From: Spirosoma aureum
GTDB lineage: Bacteria > Bacteroidota > Bacteroidia > Cytophagales > Spirosomataceae
Direction of reading: 5' to 3'
DNA: 64,000 nt
Assembly (NCBI RefSeq): GCF_011604685.1
Contig: NZ_CP050063.1
Location: forward strand, 5,788,501-5,852,500
A program made the translations under genes and the position numbers. Shown piece after piece: positions 24,577-34,195 of this stretch; position 1 is the first letter of the stretch; every line of letters begins with the position of its first letter. The notes under the pieces are model-generated. The model saw only the letters and a program-made list of their open reading frames with translations. It did no database searches and was not told where the DNA came from.

Positions 24577-26349
24577 CTATCGAATCGTCATCTCAAACGG
24601 CATCCGCATCTGAATGCCTTCCATCGTTTTGAGTTTTTTCAGGTACTTTACATAGGGAGCCAATTCACCGAGCTGAGCTTGAACACGGGTTTCTTCATCA
24701 CCCCCAAACGAGCTCATCAATTGCTCGAAGAAAGGTTTCTTTCGGGGCTGGTATTTGAGTTTATAATCGCCCTCTTTCAGTTTAGCCGACTGGGCAGCCA
24801 GTTTAATGGCATCATCCAGTCCGCCAAGCTGATCGACCAGACCGATCGCTTTACCCTGCGACCCCGTCCAGACACGGCCGCCCGCAATGGCACGAATGCT
24901 ATCAACCGGCAATTTGCGTCCGGCAGCCGCTTTACTGGTAAAATCGGCATAGATCCGCTCCGTAGCCCGTTGTAACGTCTGCTTCTGGAAGGGTGTCATT
25001 TCATGCGTTACTGCCGGAAAATCCGCATTCTCATTGGATTTAACACGGTCATAGGTCACGCCAAGTTTGTCTTTAAAGAACGTTTCGGTATTGAACAACA
25101 GTGAGAATACGCCGATGGAGCCCGTAATGGTATTCGGTTGAGCGACAATTTTATCGCATCCCATGAGCATGTAATAACCGCCCGATGCCGCATAGTCCGA
25201 CATGGAGCCAATAACCGGCTTCACTTTACGGGCAAGCTCAACTTCCCGATACATGACGTCTGACGCCAGCGCACTACCCCCGCCTGAATTCACACGCAGA
25301 ACAATGGCCTTCACCTTATCGTCAAGCCGGGCTTTGCGTAGCTCCTCAACAATGGTTTCGGAGCCGATGCTATTTTCTTCGCCCTTACCAGAATGAATAT
25401 CTCCCGAAGCCACAACCACGGCAATCCGATTGCTACCGGTTCCTTCCGTGCTTGGGTCCGTTGATTCGGAGCGTTCATATTTGCTGAGCGACACGTAATT
25501 GATTTTCTTTTTCTCATCCAGGCCCAGTTCTTTACGAATCACGCTTTCCAGCTCATCCTGATAACCAATATTGGTAACCAGTTTGGTACGGAGTGCGTCG
25601 GCGGGTTTCTGAATGGTCAGCTTATCGGCATACCGTTTCAGCGAATCAACGCGCAACCCACGACTTTGAGCCACTCTGACAAGCATGTGATCGTTGATTG
25701 AGTTAATGAAAGAGGTAACCTGCCGTTTGTTGGGTTCACTCATGTCCTCCCGGATGAATGGTTCAACGGCACTTTTGAACTCCCCTACCCGAAAAATCTC
25801 CGGTTTGATCCCCAGTTTATCGAGCGTTCCCTTAAAGAACGACAGTTCAGCATCCAGGCCGTTCCATTCCAGATCGCCAACGGGGTTCAGGTAAATTTTA
25901 TCGGCTATCGAAGCAATGTAGTAGCCTTTTTCATTCATCGTTTCGGCATAAGCGTAAACGAACTTCTTCGACTGTTTGAAGTCAATCAGGGCATTACGTA
26001 TCTCTTCAACGGAGGCCCAGCCTGCGCTCGGACTTTCTGTCTGGAGATAAATTCCTTTAATATTATCGTCTTCCTTGGCGTCCTTTAAGGTCTGCTTTAA
26101 TTCAATAAGCCCGATGGCATCACCAGACGCATTGATAGGTCCGAAACCATTAAAAGGATTATCAGCACTGCGTTCTTCAATAGGTTTATCTAAATCAATT
26201 TTCAATACCGAATTTTCCTTCACCTCAACTTTCTGGTCAGACGATGACGACAAAGCCGCACTTAGTCCGATCAACAGCAGAAAGCCGACGAACGAAAACA
26301 GTAGTAAGCCAACGATTGTGGCTAAAACATACTTAAGAAACTGTCGCAT
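24577..26349 (-). CDS. sppA: Signal peptide peptidase SppA, 67K type
   Basis: 590 residues, the usual length of the long two-domain form. An N-terminal membrane anchor (about 5-35) is followed by two S49 peptidase repeats. The catalytic dyad is visible: Lys192 in GEFKSAVEPF of the N-terminal repeat and Ser389 in DYAASGGYYM of the C-terminal repeat. LRVNSGGGSALASD and TGSIGVF are also typical. It degrades leftover signal peptides in the inner membrane. It has its own terminator and is followed by the AraC gene. Confidence 0.95.
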   Translation of the reverse strand: MRQFLKYVLATIVGLLLFSFVGFLLLIGLSAALSSSSDQKVEVKENSVLKIDLDKPIEERSADNPFNGFGPINASGDAIGLIELKQTLKDAKEDDNIKGIYLQTESPSAGWASVEEIRNALIDFKQSKKFVYAYAETMNEKGYYIASIADKIYLNPVGDLEWNGLDAELSFFKGTLDKLGIKPEIFRVGEFKSAVEPFIREDMSEPNKRQVTSFINSINDHMLVRVAQSRGLRVDSLKRYADKLTIQKPADALRTKLVTNIGYQDELESVIRKELGLDEKKKINYVSLSKYERSESTDPSTEGTGSNRIAVVVASGDIHSGKGEENSIGSETIVEELRKARLDDKVKAIVLRVNSGGGSALASDVMYREVELARKVKPVIGSMSDYAASGGYYMLMGCDKIVAQPNTITGSIGVFSLLFNTETFFKDKLGVTYDRVKSNENADFPAVTHEMTPFQKQTLQRATERIYADFTSKAAAGRKLPVDSIRAIAGGRVWTGSQGKAIGLVDQLGGLDDAIKLAAQSAKLKEGDYKLKYQPRKKPFFEQLMSSFGGDEETRVQAQLGELAPYVKYLKKLKTMEGIQMRMPFEMTIR

Positions 26350-26492
26350 GTATTATTAATTGAGTTGTGTGTTAATACACATAATAAACAAAATTACGCG
26401 TCATAGTTGCCAATATTTCAGAAAAATGTTGAGTGCGCAAATCGGCGGATAAATGGTTGACTGGTTAAATGAGGTATTGACAGCAACCAGGG

Positions 26493-26561
26493 TTCTAAAA
26501 CAACTGGGTAATTTAGCGAACGACTTCCTGTCATTCACCAAATTACCCAGTTGTTTTAGAA
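26493..26561 (-). terminator. 22-bp perfect inverted repeat after ppa
   Basis: The arms 26493-26514 and 26540-26561 are perfect over 22 bp with a 25-nt loop. It lies 14 bp past the ppa stop codon on the minus strand. Probable terminator or 3' stabilising structure, of the same style as those after bioB and the FucP-type transporter. Confidence 0.6.
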
Positions 26562-26575
26562 ATCACCTTACTGCA

Positions 26576-27187
26576 TCAGGCAGGCATGTTCGCATAATCC
26601 TCCATTGCGGTCCGGATTACGTCACGGGCCTCATCGCGACCGTACACATTTGCCAGTTCCATGACAGCTGGCTCGTCTGGTAAATTCTTGTAGGTTAAGA
26701 AGTAGTGCTGTAATCGCTTCACAACAGCTACGGGCAATTCGCTTAGGTCATTGTATTGACCATACATGGAATCCCCTTTCAAAACGGCAATAATTTTATC
26801 GTCGGCTTCGCCTTTGTCGATCAACCGGAAACCACCGATCGGGATCGCCTGCAACAGAATATCACCGTGGGTGATTTCGCGCTCGGTCAGTACGCAGATA
26901 TCCAGCGGGTCACCATCACCCAGTTCGACGATACGGCCAGACCGATCAGACGCTAACTGGGCTATTCCATCGCCACAGTAAGTCTGAGGAACGAATCCGT
27001 ATAACGCCGGAATAATGTTGGAATACTGCTGCGGGCGGTCAATTTTCAGATAACCCGACTCTTTATCAATTTCATACTTAACCGTATCGGTCGGTACAAT
27101 TTCGATGAAAGCGGTAATAATATCCGGAGCCTTTTCGCCCGGTGAAATACCGTGCCAGGGGTGGGCTTTAGAAGGTGTTTTTGCCAT
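26576..27187 (-). CDS. ppa: Inorganic pyrophosphatase (family I)
   Basis: 203 residues from the ATG at 27187. In-frame ATGs at 27223 and 27289 would add 12 or 34 residues, so the start is uncertain. It hydrolyses pyrophosphate in the cytoplasm. Family I features: YEIDKESGYLKIDR, YGFVPQTYCGDG, and the metal site DGDPLDICVL. GDSMYGQYNDLSELP and a C-terminal helix follow. It stands alone between two hairpins. Confidence 0.9.
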   Translation of the reverse strand: MAKTPSKAHPWHGISPGEKAPDIITAFIEIVPTDTVKYEIDKESGYLKIDRPQQYSNIIPALYGFVPQTYCGDGIAQLASDRSGRIVELGDGDPLDICVLTEREITHGDILLQAIPIGGFRLIDKGEADDKIIAVLKGDSMYGQYNDLSELPVAVVKRLQHYFLTYKNLPDEPAVMELANVYGRDEARDVIRTAMEDYANMPA

Positions 27188-27277
27188 AGGGTCAAGTTGT
27201 GTCGGCTCAAAAAATGCTTGCATACGATTTAAAGAAAAAACTGGAATAATCAATGTTTGTTGTTTCGCTGAAACAAA

Positions 27278-27336
27278 CATTCCGCCCACTTTTCGTCAGT
27301 TAATGCCATTTGGCCTGACAAAAAGGGGGCGGAATG
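27278..27336 (-). terminator. 22-bp imperfect inverted repeat between the glycosyltransferase gene and ppa
   Basis: 27278-27299 pairs with 27315-27336 at 20 of 22 positions, the two others being wobble-compatible, with a 15-nt loop. It lies 170 bp downstream of the glycosyltransferase stop and close upstream of ppa. Likely terminator of the former; if ppa starts at 27223 it is in the ppa leader region. Confidence 0.5.
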
Positions 27337-27508
27337 CCTTTAATGCTACAAAAATACAAAGAGAAAACTATACTAAGTTGTTTTCCTTTTAAACGGATAC
27401 AGGATAAGTTTTATATAACATGGGTTTAATCGACCAAAACCGAAAACTCTGCTCAAAAAAATCCTATTTTCACCTAGAAATTCTGTCTAACTTAAGCTGG
27501 AAATAATA

Positions 27509-28501
27509 CTATACAGTTATTCGATCCGCGAAACCAACGCGCTCAGCAACCTGGTGTTCACCGGATTTATTCAGCGATTGTCGGACCAGCATTTCACCCA
27601 GGAAGCCCGCCAGGAATAGCTGAACGCCAAGAATAATGGCGACCAGTCCGAAGTAAAACAACGGATTATCGGTGGCATTTCTAAATTTCACCCCCTGGGA
27701 GATATTGATCAGCTTCTCTACGATAAGCCACACGGCCAGAACTGTTCCGACAAAAAACGATAACGTTCCAAATGTGCCGAAAAAGTGCATCGGCCGCTTA
27801 CTAAACCGGTGTACGAAGGCAATAACCAGCACATCCAGAAAGCCATTAACGAAGCGCTCGAGGCCAAACTTGGTTGTCCCGTACTTACGGGCACGGTGCT
27901 GGACAACCTTCTCTCCAATCCGGCCATACCCGTTCCAGTTAGCCACAATGGGCAGGTTCCGGTGCATATCGCCATACAGCGTGGGGGCTATTGTTTTAAC
28001 AACCTTCTGTTTGTAAGCTTTCAGGCCACAATTAAAATCGTGGAGTTGAACCCCCGAAATCCAGCGCGAAACCGCATTGAACAGTTTGGTCGGTAAAGTC
28101 TTGGTAATCGGGTCATAGCGTTTTTGTTTCCAGCCCGATACCAGATCGTATTTATCCTCAACGATCATGCGATACAACTCTGGAATTTCGTCGGGGCTAT
28201 CCTGCAAATCGGCATCCATAGTGATCACAATCTGGCCCCGAGCCGCCTGGAATCCGGTTTGCAGAGCGGCCGTTTTGCCGTAGTTACGATTAAAGCGAAC
28301 CCCGCGAACATTCGGGTTAACGCCCGCCAGTCGTTCGATAACCGCCCAGGAGTCATCGGTACTACCGTCGTCGACAAACAGGATTTCGTATGTATAGTGC
28401 TGTTCCGTTACAACCCGCACGATCCAGTCGTGCAGTTCGTGCAGCGACTCGTCTTCGTTGAAAAGCGGAATTAAAACGGTTAGTTGAAGCAATTCAGTCA
28501 T
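27509..28501 (-). CDS. Family 2 glycosyltransferase, DPM1/GtrB type
   Basis: 330 residues. The N-terminal GT2 domain shows VLIPLFNEDESLHEL, ILFVDDGSTDDSW, GVRFNRNYGKTAALQTGF and the DXD-like MDADLQDSPDEIP. Two membrane helices follow (about 235-260 and 270-300: LSFFVGTVLAVWLIV, LVAIILGVQLFLAGFLGEML). This arrangement is that of polyisoprenyl-phosphate sugar transferases that load a sugar onto undecaprenyl phosphate for envelope glycans. The sugar is unknown. It is 86 bp downstream of trmN6 on the same strand. Confidence 0.9.
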   Translation of the reverse strand: MTELLQLTVLIPLFNEDESLHELHDWIVRVVTEQHYTYEILFVDDGSTDDSWAVIERLAGVNPNVRGVRFNRNYGKTAALQTGFQAARGQIVITMDADLQDSPDEIPELYRMIVEDKYDLVSGWKQKRYDPITKTLPTKLFNAVSRWISGVQLHDFNCGLKAYKQKVVKTIAPTLYGDMHRNLPIVANWNGYGRIGEKVVQHRARKYGTTKFGLERFVNGFLDVLVIAFVHRFSKRPMHFFGTFGTLSFFVGTVLAVWLIVEKLINISQGVKFRNATDNPLFYFGLVAIILGVQLFLAGFLGEMLVRQSLNKSGEHQVAERVGFADRITV

Positions 28502-28586
28502 TTAATTCGAACCTTTTATTCTTTACTTCATGAACGAAACTTTAGCCACAAAGTGCTCAACGTCGATACGAAGTTCACAAAGGTAT

Positions 28587-29285
28587 TTAGAATATCAGGT
28601 AAAAATCACGGAGCAGGTTCCGGAATGCAGTTGAATAGGTTCGTCCATCTGGCTCATAGATGTCCAATACTTCGTCGGAACGGTTGTCGGCCTGGAACGA
28701 AAAGCCAGTTACCATTCGAAATACAGGCTTTTTCGCATGGTGCCGCAAAGCAAGCTGTCTGAATGGACTTAGTTCTGCTTCGCTGGCCAGTTTAGCTAAT
28801 TTCCCAGTTTCGTAGGGCGGCAGCAATACCCACCATTGCCCTTCTGGCTCCAATAATCGAACAACGGCTTCTATCAGTTCTGAAAAAGGCAGTTCATCGG
28901 TATGAAGTGCCCGATTAACGGTCGAATCGGGAGAGCGAAGGTGGTTCGTATAAAAGGGTGGATTCGTTAATATTCGGTCGTATTTACGCCCGCTGGCCAT
29001 AAAGTCCTGTATGCGTTCGTGTATGGTTATAACCTGTTTGGCAAAGGGGCTTGCTGCTATATTTTCAGCAGCCTGACCAAATGCGTCCGCATCAATTTCT
29101 ACCGCATCGATGAGCGAATTCGGATTGCGCTGCGCAGTCATCAGTGCCAATAAACCCGTGCCAGTACCAATATCAAGAATCCGTGCACCGGCTACATCGG
29201 CATAGGCTCCAAGCACACACGCATCGGTGCAGACCTTCATGGCCGTGCGTTCCTGATGAATAGTAAATTGCTTGAACGAAAACAC
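28587..29285 (-). CDS. trmN6: tRNA1(Val) (adenine37-N6)-methyltransferase
   Basis: 232 residues, typical for TrmN6/YfiC. The SAM fold has motif I ILDIGTGTGLLALM, an acidic loop VEIDADAFGQAAEN, and the N6-adenine signature TNPPFY. The start FKQFTIHQERTAMKVCTDACVLGAYA is characteristic of the family. It modifies A37 of tRNA1(Val). It is 18 bp downstream of the RNase H gene and probably co-transcribed with it. Confidence 0.9.
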   Translation of the reverse strand: MFSFKQFTIHQERTAMKVCTDACVLGAYADVAGARILDIGTGTGLLALMTAQRNPNSLIDAVEIDADAFGQAAENIAASPFAKQVITIHERIQDFMASGRKYDRILTNPPFYTNHLRSPDSTVNRALHTDELPFSELIEAVVRLLEPEGQWWVLLPPYETGKLAKLASEAELSPFRQLALRHHAKKPVFRMVTGFSFQADNRSDEVLDIYEPDGRTYSTAFRNLLRDFYLIF

Positions 29286-29303
29286 AGGTTTATAGCATAC
29301 GTT

Positions 29304-29957
29304 TTATTTTCGACCAAAATCTGCCGGATTTTCACCCCACACGGTTGTTTCCCACTTTAACACTGGGTTAGCATAAACGTGCGTTTGAAGCCAGGTTTCG
29401 GCCCGGTCGAGCAAATCGAATAATTCTGTATTGCGTGCTGTTTCTTCCAGTTTGGTATTGGCTTTCTTCTTTTTGACCCAGCCAATGGCCGTTCGGGAAT
29501 CGGAATAAACCGGAATGTTACTATTCTTCTGATGGAGCAGGGCTAGTGCGTGAACAATCGCCAGAAATTCGCCAATGTTGTTTGTCCCATCTGAATAGGG
29601 TCCCTTGAGAAAGAGCTTCTGCTTCGTGGCCAGATAAATTCCCTGGTACTCCATATCGCCGGTAGCGGTATTCCAGGCGGCATCGACAACCAGGCTATCC
29701 TGAATTGGCGAACCGACCAAACCGGGCACTTTCAGGCTGGAAGCTCCGGTCTGCTTCGCCGATCCGTTTTTGCCCTGCCCGATGTGCACGTGTGGTTTGT
29801 CTTTATAGGCTTTTAGTGCTGCCGGTTTGGTATCAAACGCTTTAAACAGCGCTCCATCAAAGCCCGCCGTTTGCTTCTGACAGTCGTCCCAGTTGTCGAA
29901 TACACCGGTCTCACGACCACGCCAGACAACATAAAATTTCGGCTTTTTCTGAGCCAT
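29304..29957 (-). CDS. rnhA: Ribonuclease H1 with N-terminal viroplasmin (RHBD) domain
   Basis: 217 residues. The N-terminal hybrid-binding/viroplasmin domain (about 1-55) reads KFYVVWRGRETGVFDNWDDCQKQT...FKAFDTKPAALKAY. The RNase H domain (about 80-217) has the acidic catalytic residues in LVVDAAWN, NNIGEFLAIVHAL and VYSDSRTAIGWV, and a terminal NPADFGRK. It removes RNA from RNA/DNA hybrids in the cytoplasm. This architecture is common in Bacteroidota. It is followed at once by trmN6. Confidence 0.93.
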   Translation of the reverse strand: MAQKKPKFYVVWRGRETGVFDNWDDCQKQTAGFDGALFKAFDTKPAALKAYKDKPHVHIGQGKNGSAKQTGASSLKVPGLVGSPIQDSLVVDAAWNTATGDMEYQGIYLATKQKLFLKGPYSDGTNNIGEFLAIVHALALLHQKNSNIPVYSDSRTAIGWVKKKKANTKLEETARNTELFDLLDRAETWLQTHVYANPVLKWETTVWGENPADFGRK

Positions 29958-30106
29958 AGATCACTATCTTTTCCGCAAAAGTAATGACTATCTATTTATT
30001 GCCTTGTTTAAGGTTAGCCTGATTTATTGCTGAAACGAGCTTTTTCTCGCTAATCTAAAGCAGATATACGCATAAAATTCACTCAGACCAGCCTGCAACG
30101 GATTCG

Positions 30107-31369
30107 TTAACTTCGCTCCTCCCACACCTGAGCCAGATTGACGATGACCTCAACGGCTTTGTGCATATCCTGAACCGATACCCACTCCAGACGTGAATGA
30201 AAAGCGTGCTCGCCAGCGAATATATTGGGGCAAGGCAAGCCCATAAACGACAAACGTGATCCATCGGTCCCCCCACGAATACTACGCCGTTCGGCTGATA
30301 GTCCAGCCCGTCGGATAGCCTCCAGCGCATTGTCGACCACGGCGACATGCTGATCCAACACTTCTTTCATGTTGCGATACTGCTCTTTTACGACCAGTTT
30401 TGCCGATGAGCCCGGATACTTCGCCAAAACATCATTGAGTTTGTTTTGCAGATAGGTTTCTTTCTCCTGCAAACCAACTTCGGTGAAATCGCGGATAATA
30501 AATTCCAGCACCGCCTGATCCTGATTTCCTTCAAAACGGGTTGGGTGAACAAAGCCTTCTTTTCCTTCGGTCGTTTCGGGGGAAAGCGCATTTTTAGGGA
30601 GCGTAGCCAGCAGATCAGCGGCTATTTTCAGCGCATTTTCAAGCTTACCTTTAGCAAAACCAGGGTGCGTGCTGACACCCTGAATGGTTATCCTGACTGC
30701 ATCAGCCGAAAACGTTTCGTCTTCAAGGGTCCCAAGTGCTTCGCCATCAATGGTATATCCAAAATCGGCACCCAGCTTCTGAATATCCACTTTCTCCGTA
30801 CCACGGCCTACTTCTTCATCGGGTGTAAACAGGAGTCGGATACGACCGTGTTTCACTTCAGGATGAGTCAGTAGATACTGCGCTGCATCCATAATTTCGG
30901 CAACTCCGGCTTTGTTATCAGCACCAAGCAAGGTAGTACCACTTGCCGTAATGATATCATTGCCTAGCTGGTGCCTGAGGTCGGGATGATCCGCTACCCG
31001 AATTACCTGCGTGGCATCGTCTGGAAGTACAATATCGGCACCATTCCAGTTGAAATGGATGATCGGTTTTACACCAGCTCCCGTTACGTCAGGCGATGTG
31101 TCGACATGCGAACAAAAGCAAATCGTTGGGACATTAGTCTTTTCAGTCGTTGCCGTTATGGTAGCGTAAACATAGCCCCACTCGTCGAGTTCGACATCAG
31201 TCAGACCCATTTCGGTCAATTCCTGTACGAGTATTCGACTGAGATCTTTTTGTTTTTCGGTACTCGGATTGGTTTCTGATTGAGGGTCTGACTGTGTATC
31301 AATTTGAACGTACCGCAAAAAGCGGTCAACAGCACTGTGCCGATAACCGGCGAGGGGAATAGTATGCAT
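30107..31369 (-). CDS. pepT: Peptidase T (tripeptide aminopeptidase)
   Basis: 420 residues, standard length. M20B metallopeptidase that cleaves the N-terminal residue from tripeptides in the cytoplasm. Zinc and catalytic motifs: CFCSHVDTSPD, LLGADNKAGVAEIM, LLFTPDEEVGRG, the dimer-domain segment STHPGFAKGKLENAL, and RGGTDGSRLSFMGLPCPNIFAGEHAFHS near the end. No neighbour points to a pathway. Confidence 0.95.
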   Translation of the reverse strand: MHTIPLAGYRHSAVDRFLRYVQIDTQSDPQSETNPSTEKQKDLSRILVQELTEMGLTDVELDEWGYVYATITATTEKTNVPTICFCSHVDTSPDVTGAGVKPIIHFNWNGADIVLPDDATQVIRVADHPDLRHQLGNDIITASGTTLLGADNKAGVAEIMDAAQYLLTHPEVKHGRIRLLFTPDEEVGRGTEKVDIQKLGADFGYTIDGEALGTLEDETFSADAVRITIQGVSTHPGFAKGKLENALKIAADLLATLPKNALSPETTEGKEGFVHPTRFEGNQDQAVLEFIIRDFTEVGLQEKETYLQNKLNDVLAKYPGSSAKLVVKEQYRNMKEVLDQHVAVVDNALEAIRRAGLSAERRSIRGGTDGSRLSFMGLPCPNIFAGEHAFHSRLEWVSVQDMHKAVEVIVNLAQVWEERS

Positions 31370-31489
31370 ATAGTGGTCGTGGACAGAATGTTATTCGAAC
31401 AACGAATCAACTAAATGCCCTTTAGATTGTTATCCAAACTTTCTATCAACCGCCTGAATTCGTACTTAACTACGAATCCAAGTAGGTAG

Positions 31490-32152
31490 TTATTTTACGG
31501 TAGAGAGCACTTTCTGCATCTGCTCGGCGACAAACTGGTTACCTGCATCGTTCAGGTGAACGCGATCGGTCGTCAGAATTCCTTTCTCTTTATTTTCGGG
31601 ATTGTTTTTCAGGTTATAATCCAGAAAGGCTTTCCGTAAATCAACCAGTGGCAGATTATGCCGTTTAGCCATATCACGAATAAACTGGCTATACTGATTC
31701 AGATCACCATCCTGCTGGTTTGTCATATCCGTTTTTTCGCCGATGGCAGCTGGTGTACACAAGACGACACGCGCATTGGCAGCCTGTAGCTTTTTCACAA
31801 CGGCTTCGTAGAACTTCACAAATTTGTCGGGGTCAGTTCCTGTTCCGGAGGACGCTTTATGCCAAACGTCATTAACACCTACCCAAACGACGACAACATC
31901 GGGCTTCTGGGCCAGCACATCGTCGTCCATGCGAAGGAATAGATCGTAGATTTTATTCCCTCCAATACCAGCTCCAATCAGTTCAAACTGATCGGTTGGT
32001 AGAAGCGTCTTCAGGCGGTCAATGTAACCACCGGGTTTGATACCCGCCTGGGTGATGGAATCCCCAAAAAAAACGACACGGGTTGGTTTGGCTGCAGTCA
32101 TAGCCATCAAGCCAACGAACAGCAGGAACGAAAGTCGAAATAAAGTTTTCAT
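31490..32152 (-). CDS. Secreted SGNH/GDSL-family hydrolase
   Basis: 220 residues from the ATG at 32152, which begins a signal peptide (MKTLFRLSFLLFVGLMAMTAA). The SGNH blocks are present: VVFFGDSITQAG (block I Ser), GAGIGGNKIYD (block II), VVWVGVNDVWH (block III) and DRVHLNDAGNQFV (catalytic Asp/His). Family members are esterases or carbohydrate deacetylases acting outside the inner membrane; the substrate cannot be told. It stands alone. Confidence 0.88.
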   Translation of the reverse strand: MKTLFRLSFLLFVGLMAMTAAKPTRVVFFGDSITQAGIKPGGYIDRLKTLLPTDQFELIGAGIGGNKIYDLFLRMDDDVLAQKPDVVVVWVGVNDVWHKASSGTGTDPDKFVKFYEAVVKKLQAANARVVLCTPAAIGEKTDMTNQQDGDLNQYSQFIRDMAKRHNLPLVDLRKAFLDYNLKNNPENKEKGILTTDRVHLNDAGNQFVAEQMQKVLSTVK

Positions 32153-32478
32153 AATCTGCAAAGAAACACGATTCCAAAACATACCCAACTGAATTGTTAA
32201 TGTTTAGGAAAAACTAGTAGGCAAGAAAGGTCATGTCCGGTAAATGTGCTAAAGGACAACTCTACAACCATTAATAAGTAACCACAAGCCCTATTACTAT
32301 TCATTTCATAAGTATCAATAAGACATCCGAATCTTAGTACTCCATTCACCAAAAATATGATACTAATAAAATTAAAACTAGGCTGTATGAATCTGTATGT
32401 TCAATTGCCAAACAACGGTCACGATAAAAATTTAAAGTATGCATTAGGAGGGCTATATAGTTATTAAAATAGGTCAAT
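32153..32478. other. AT-rich intergenic region, no gene seen
   Basis: About 330 bp between the divergent GDSL hydrolase and the YafY regulator. No convincing frame, hairpin or repeat was seen. The base composition turns AT-rich here and stays so to about 36 kb, marking the left edge of the small-gene island. Confidence 0.5.
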
Positions 32479-32509
32479 TTTGGTATAATACTGGTGTTGT
32501 CTATGTTTG
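32479..32509 (+). promoter_or_regulatory. Promoter of the YafY-type regulator
   Basis: TTTG (32479-32482), a 19-bp spacer, and TATGTTTG (32502-32509) match the Bacteroidota primary-sigma consensus exactly. Transcription would start near 32515, which excludes the upstream start at 32494 and supports the ATG at 32584. Confidence 0.6.
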
Positions 32510-32583
32510 TTAAAGCTGGTGTAAGGATTGTTTATACCCGATGCGAAAAGACTCAGCAACTAATAGCGGCTGTCCTACATGTA

Positions 32584-33294
32584 ATGAATGACAACGATAC
32601 AAAACGGCTTTCGCGACTAACGGCAATTCTTACGCAATTGCAGACTAAACGACTCATTACAGCAACAGCACTTGCGAGTAAATTTAATGTTAGCATTCGC
32701 ACAATATACCGTGATATCAGGGCTTTAGAACAATCAGGTGTTCCTATAATAACGGAAGAAGGAAAAGGCTATTCCTTAATGGAAGGTTACCGGCTTCCAC
32801 CGGTAAGTTTTACTGAAAGTGAAGCAAATGCATTGATTACTGCGGAAAAATTCGTCTCAAAAAACAAAGACGCGTCGTTCGTTAATGAGTATACGGCAGC
32901 GATCGAAAAAATAAAATCTGTATTACGTTACAAGACAAAGGAAAATACTGAATTACTCTCCAGTCGAATTATTGTAAGCCAGAACAACTCAAACGACAAA
33001 ACAAGTAATTATTTGGCAAGCTTGCAGTTAGCTTTAACGAATTTCAACCTGACAACAATTGATTATCAAAAGCCAGATACGAACGAAACAAGCACAAGAA
33101 TTATTGAGCCTTTTGCTTTATTGAGCACTCAAGAAAATTGGCTGCTGGTTGCCTGGTGCCGTTTACGAAAAAATTTCAGGATTTTCAGGCTCGACCGTAT
33201 CCGACGGTTAGATGTTCAGTACGAGAAATTTGAACCTCACAAAATGACGTTGCAGGAGTATTTCGAACTGTCAAAAAAGCAAAATCACCCCTGA
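32584..33294 (+). CDS. YafY-family transcriptional regulator (HTH_11 + WYL)
   Basis: 236 residues from the ATG at 32584. The N-terminal winged helix reads RLSRLTAILTQLQTKRLITATALASKF then SIRTIYRDIRALEQSGVPII. The middle is GYSLMEGYRLPPVSFTESEANAL. The C-terminal WYL domain has NWLLVAWCRLRKNFRIFRLDRI. WYL domains sense ligands, often nucleic acids or small molecules. It heads the AT-rich string of small genes and is 55 bp before the VOC gene, which it may regulate (inference). Confidence 0.88.
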   Translation: MNDNDTKRLSRLTAILTQLQTKRLITATALASKFNVSIRTIYRDIRALEQSGVPIITEEGKGYSLMEGYRLPPVSFTESEANALITAEKFVSKNKDASFVNEYTAAIEKIKSVLRYKTKENTELLSSRIIVSQNNSNDKTSNYLASLQLALTNFNLTTIDYQKPDTNETSTRIIEPFALLSTQENWLLVAWCRLRKNFRIFRLDRIRRLDVQYEKFEPHKMTLQEYFELSKKQNHP

Positions 33295-33349
33295 CATAGG
33301 GCTGTCACACCGCCACTTTACCTTTGTTGAAACAAATAGCTGTTAAACA

Positions 33350-33787
33350 ATGGAAACTGAACCAAAAGCAATGCTTCGCGGAATGGCCAACGTCAGTTAC
33401 TGGGTAGATGACATGAAAGCAGCCTGTAAGTGGTATACTGAACTTTTTGGCATTGACCCCTATTTCCAGCGGCCCGATGAGGAAAACCCAGCCTATGTTG
33501 AGTTTCGCGTTGGCGACTACCAGCATGAGGTGGGCATTATCGATAAAAAATACATGCCCAAAACCGCTATGAATGGCCCTGGCGGAGCCATATTGTACTG
33601 GCATGTCGATGATATTCAAAAAGCGCTGGATCGGCTTTTAGCATTGGGAGCCAAAGCGCATGAGCCAATCACAGAGCGCGGTGTAGGCTTTATTACGGCG
33701 TCAGTCATCGACCCGTTTGGCAATATTTTAGGCATCATGTACAACCGCCACTACCTTGATATTTTATCTTCCACCAACACAAAGTAA
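33350..33787 (+). CDS. VOC-family (glyoxalase/bleomycin-resistance fold) protein
   Basis: 145 residues. Two beta-alpha-beta-beta-beta halves are visible: NVSYWVDDMKAACKWYTELFGIDPYF with YVEFRVGDYQHEVGII, and ILYWHVDDIQKALDRLLALGAKAHEP with VIDPFGNILGIMYN. Such proteins are metal-dependent isomerases or dioxygenases, or drug binders. The activity is not predictable here. A TACCTTTG box at 33319-33326 fits the -7 promoter element of the phylum, but no matching TTTG is found upstream. Confidence 0.85.
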   Translation: METEPKAMLRGMANVSYWVDDMKAACKWYTELFGIDPYFQRPDEENPAYVEFRVGDYQHEVGIIDKKYMPKTAMNGPGGAILYWHVDDIQKALDRLLALGAKAHEPITERGVGFITASVIDPFGNILGIMYNRHYLDILSSTNTK

Positions 33788-33801
33788 ACAATCGGTTTAT
33801 A

Positions 33802-34182
33802 ATGGAAATGAATAAAGGCATGGAAACGGTCTACGCAGAAACAAGAGAACAATGGCGGCAGTGGCTGGAAAAGAATGGTCAGTCGAAAACCGAAATATGT
33901 TTAATTCTGTATAATAAAGGCAGTGAAACAAAAAGCGTTAACTACAGCGAAGCAGTTGAAGAAGCCTTATGTTTTGGCTGGATCGATTCGTTGACGAATA
34001 AACGAGATATAGAAAGCCGATATCAACGTTTTTCGCCCCGTAAACCTAGAAGTAATTGGAGCAAATCGAATAGAGAACGCGTAGGGAGAATGATACAGGA
34101 AGGGTTAATGACAGAATTCGGGCAAAAAATGATCGATATTGCCAAGAATAATGGACGGTGGGAGCCAATCCGTGCAGAATGA
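33802..34182 (+). CDS. YdeI/OmpD-associated family protein, C-terminally short
   Basis: 126 residues; family members are usually about 190. The N-terminal family domain is intact: VYAETREQWRQWLEKN, SVNYSEAVEEALCFGWIDS, RYQRFSPRKPRSNWSKSNRERVGRMI. The frame stops right after NNGRWEPIRAE, where longer relatives continue with a helical C-terminal half. The sequence beyond the stop shows no remnant of that half. It may be a naturally short form or a truncated gene. It follows the VOC gene by 14 bp and is likely co-transcribed. Confidence 0.75.
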   Translation: MEMNKGMETVYAETREQWRQWLEKNGQSKTEICLILYNKGSETKSVNYSEAVEEALCFGWIDSLTNKRDIESRYQRFSPRKPRSNWSKSNRERVGRMIQEGLMTEFGQKMIDIAKNNGRWEPIRAE

Positions 34183-34195
34183 AATCTATTTATCT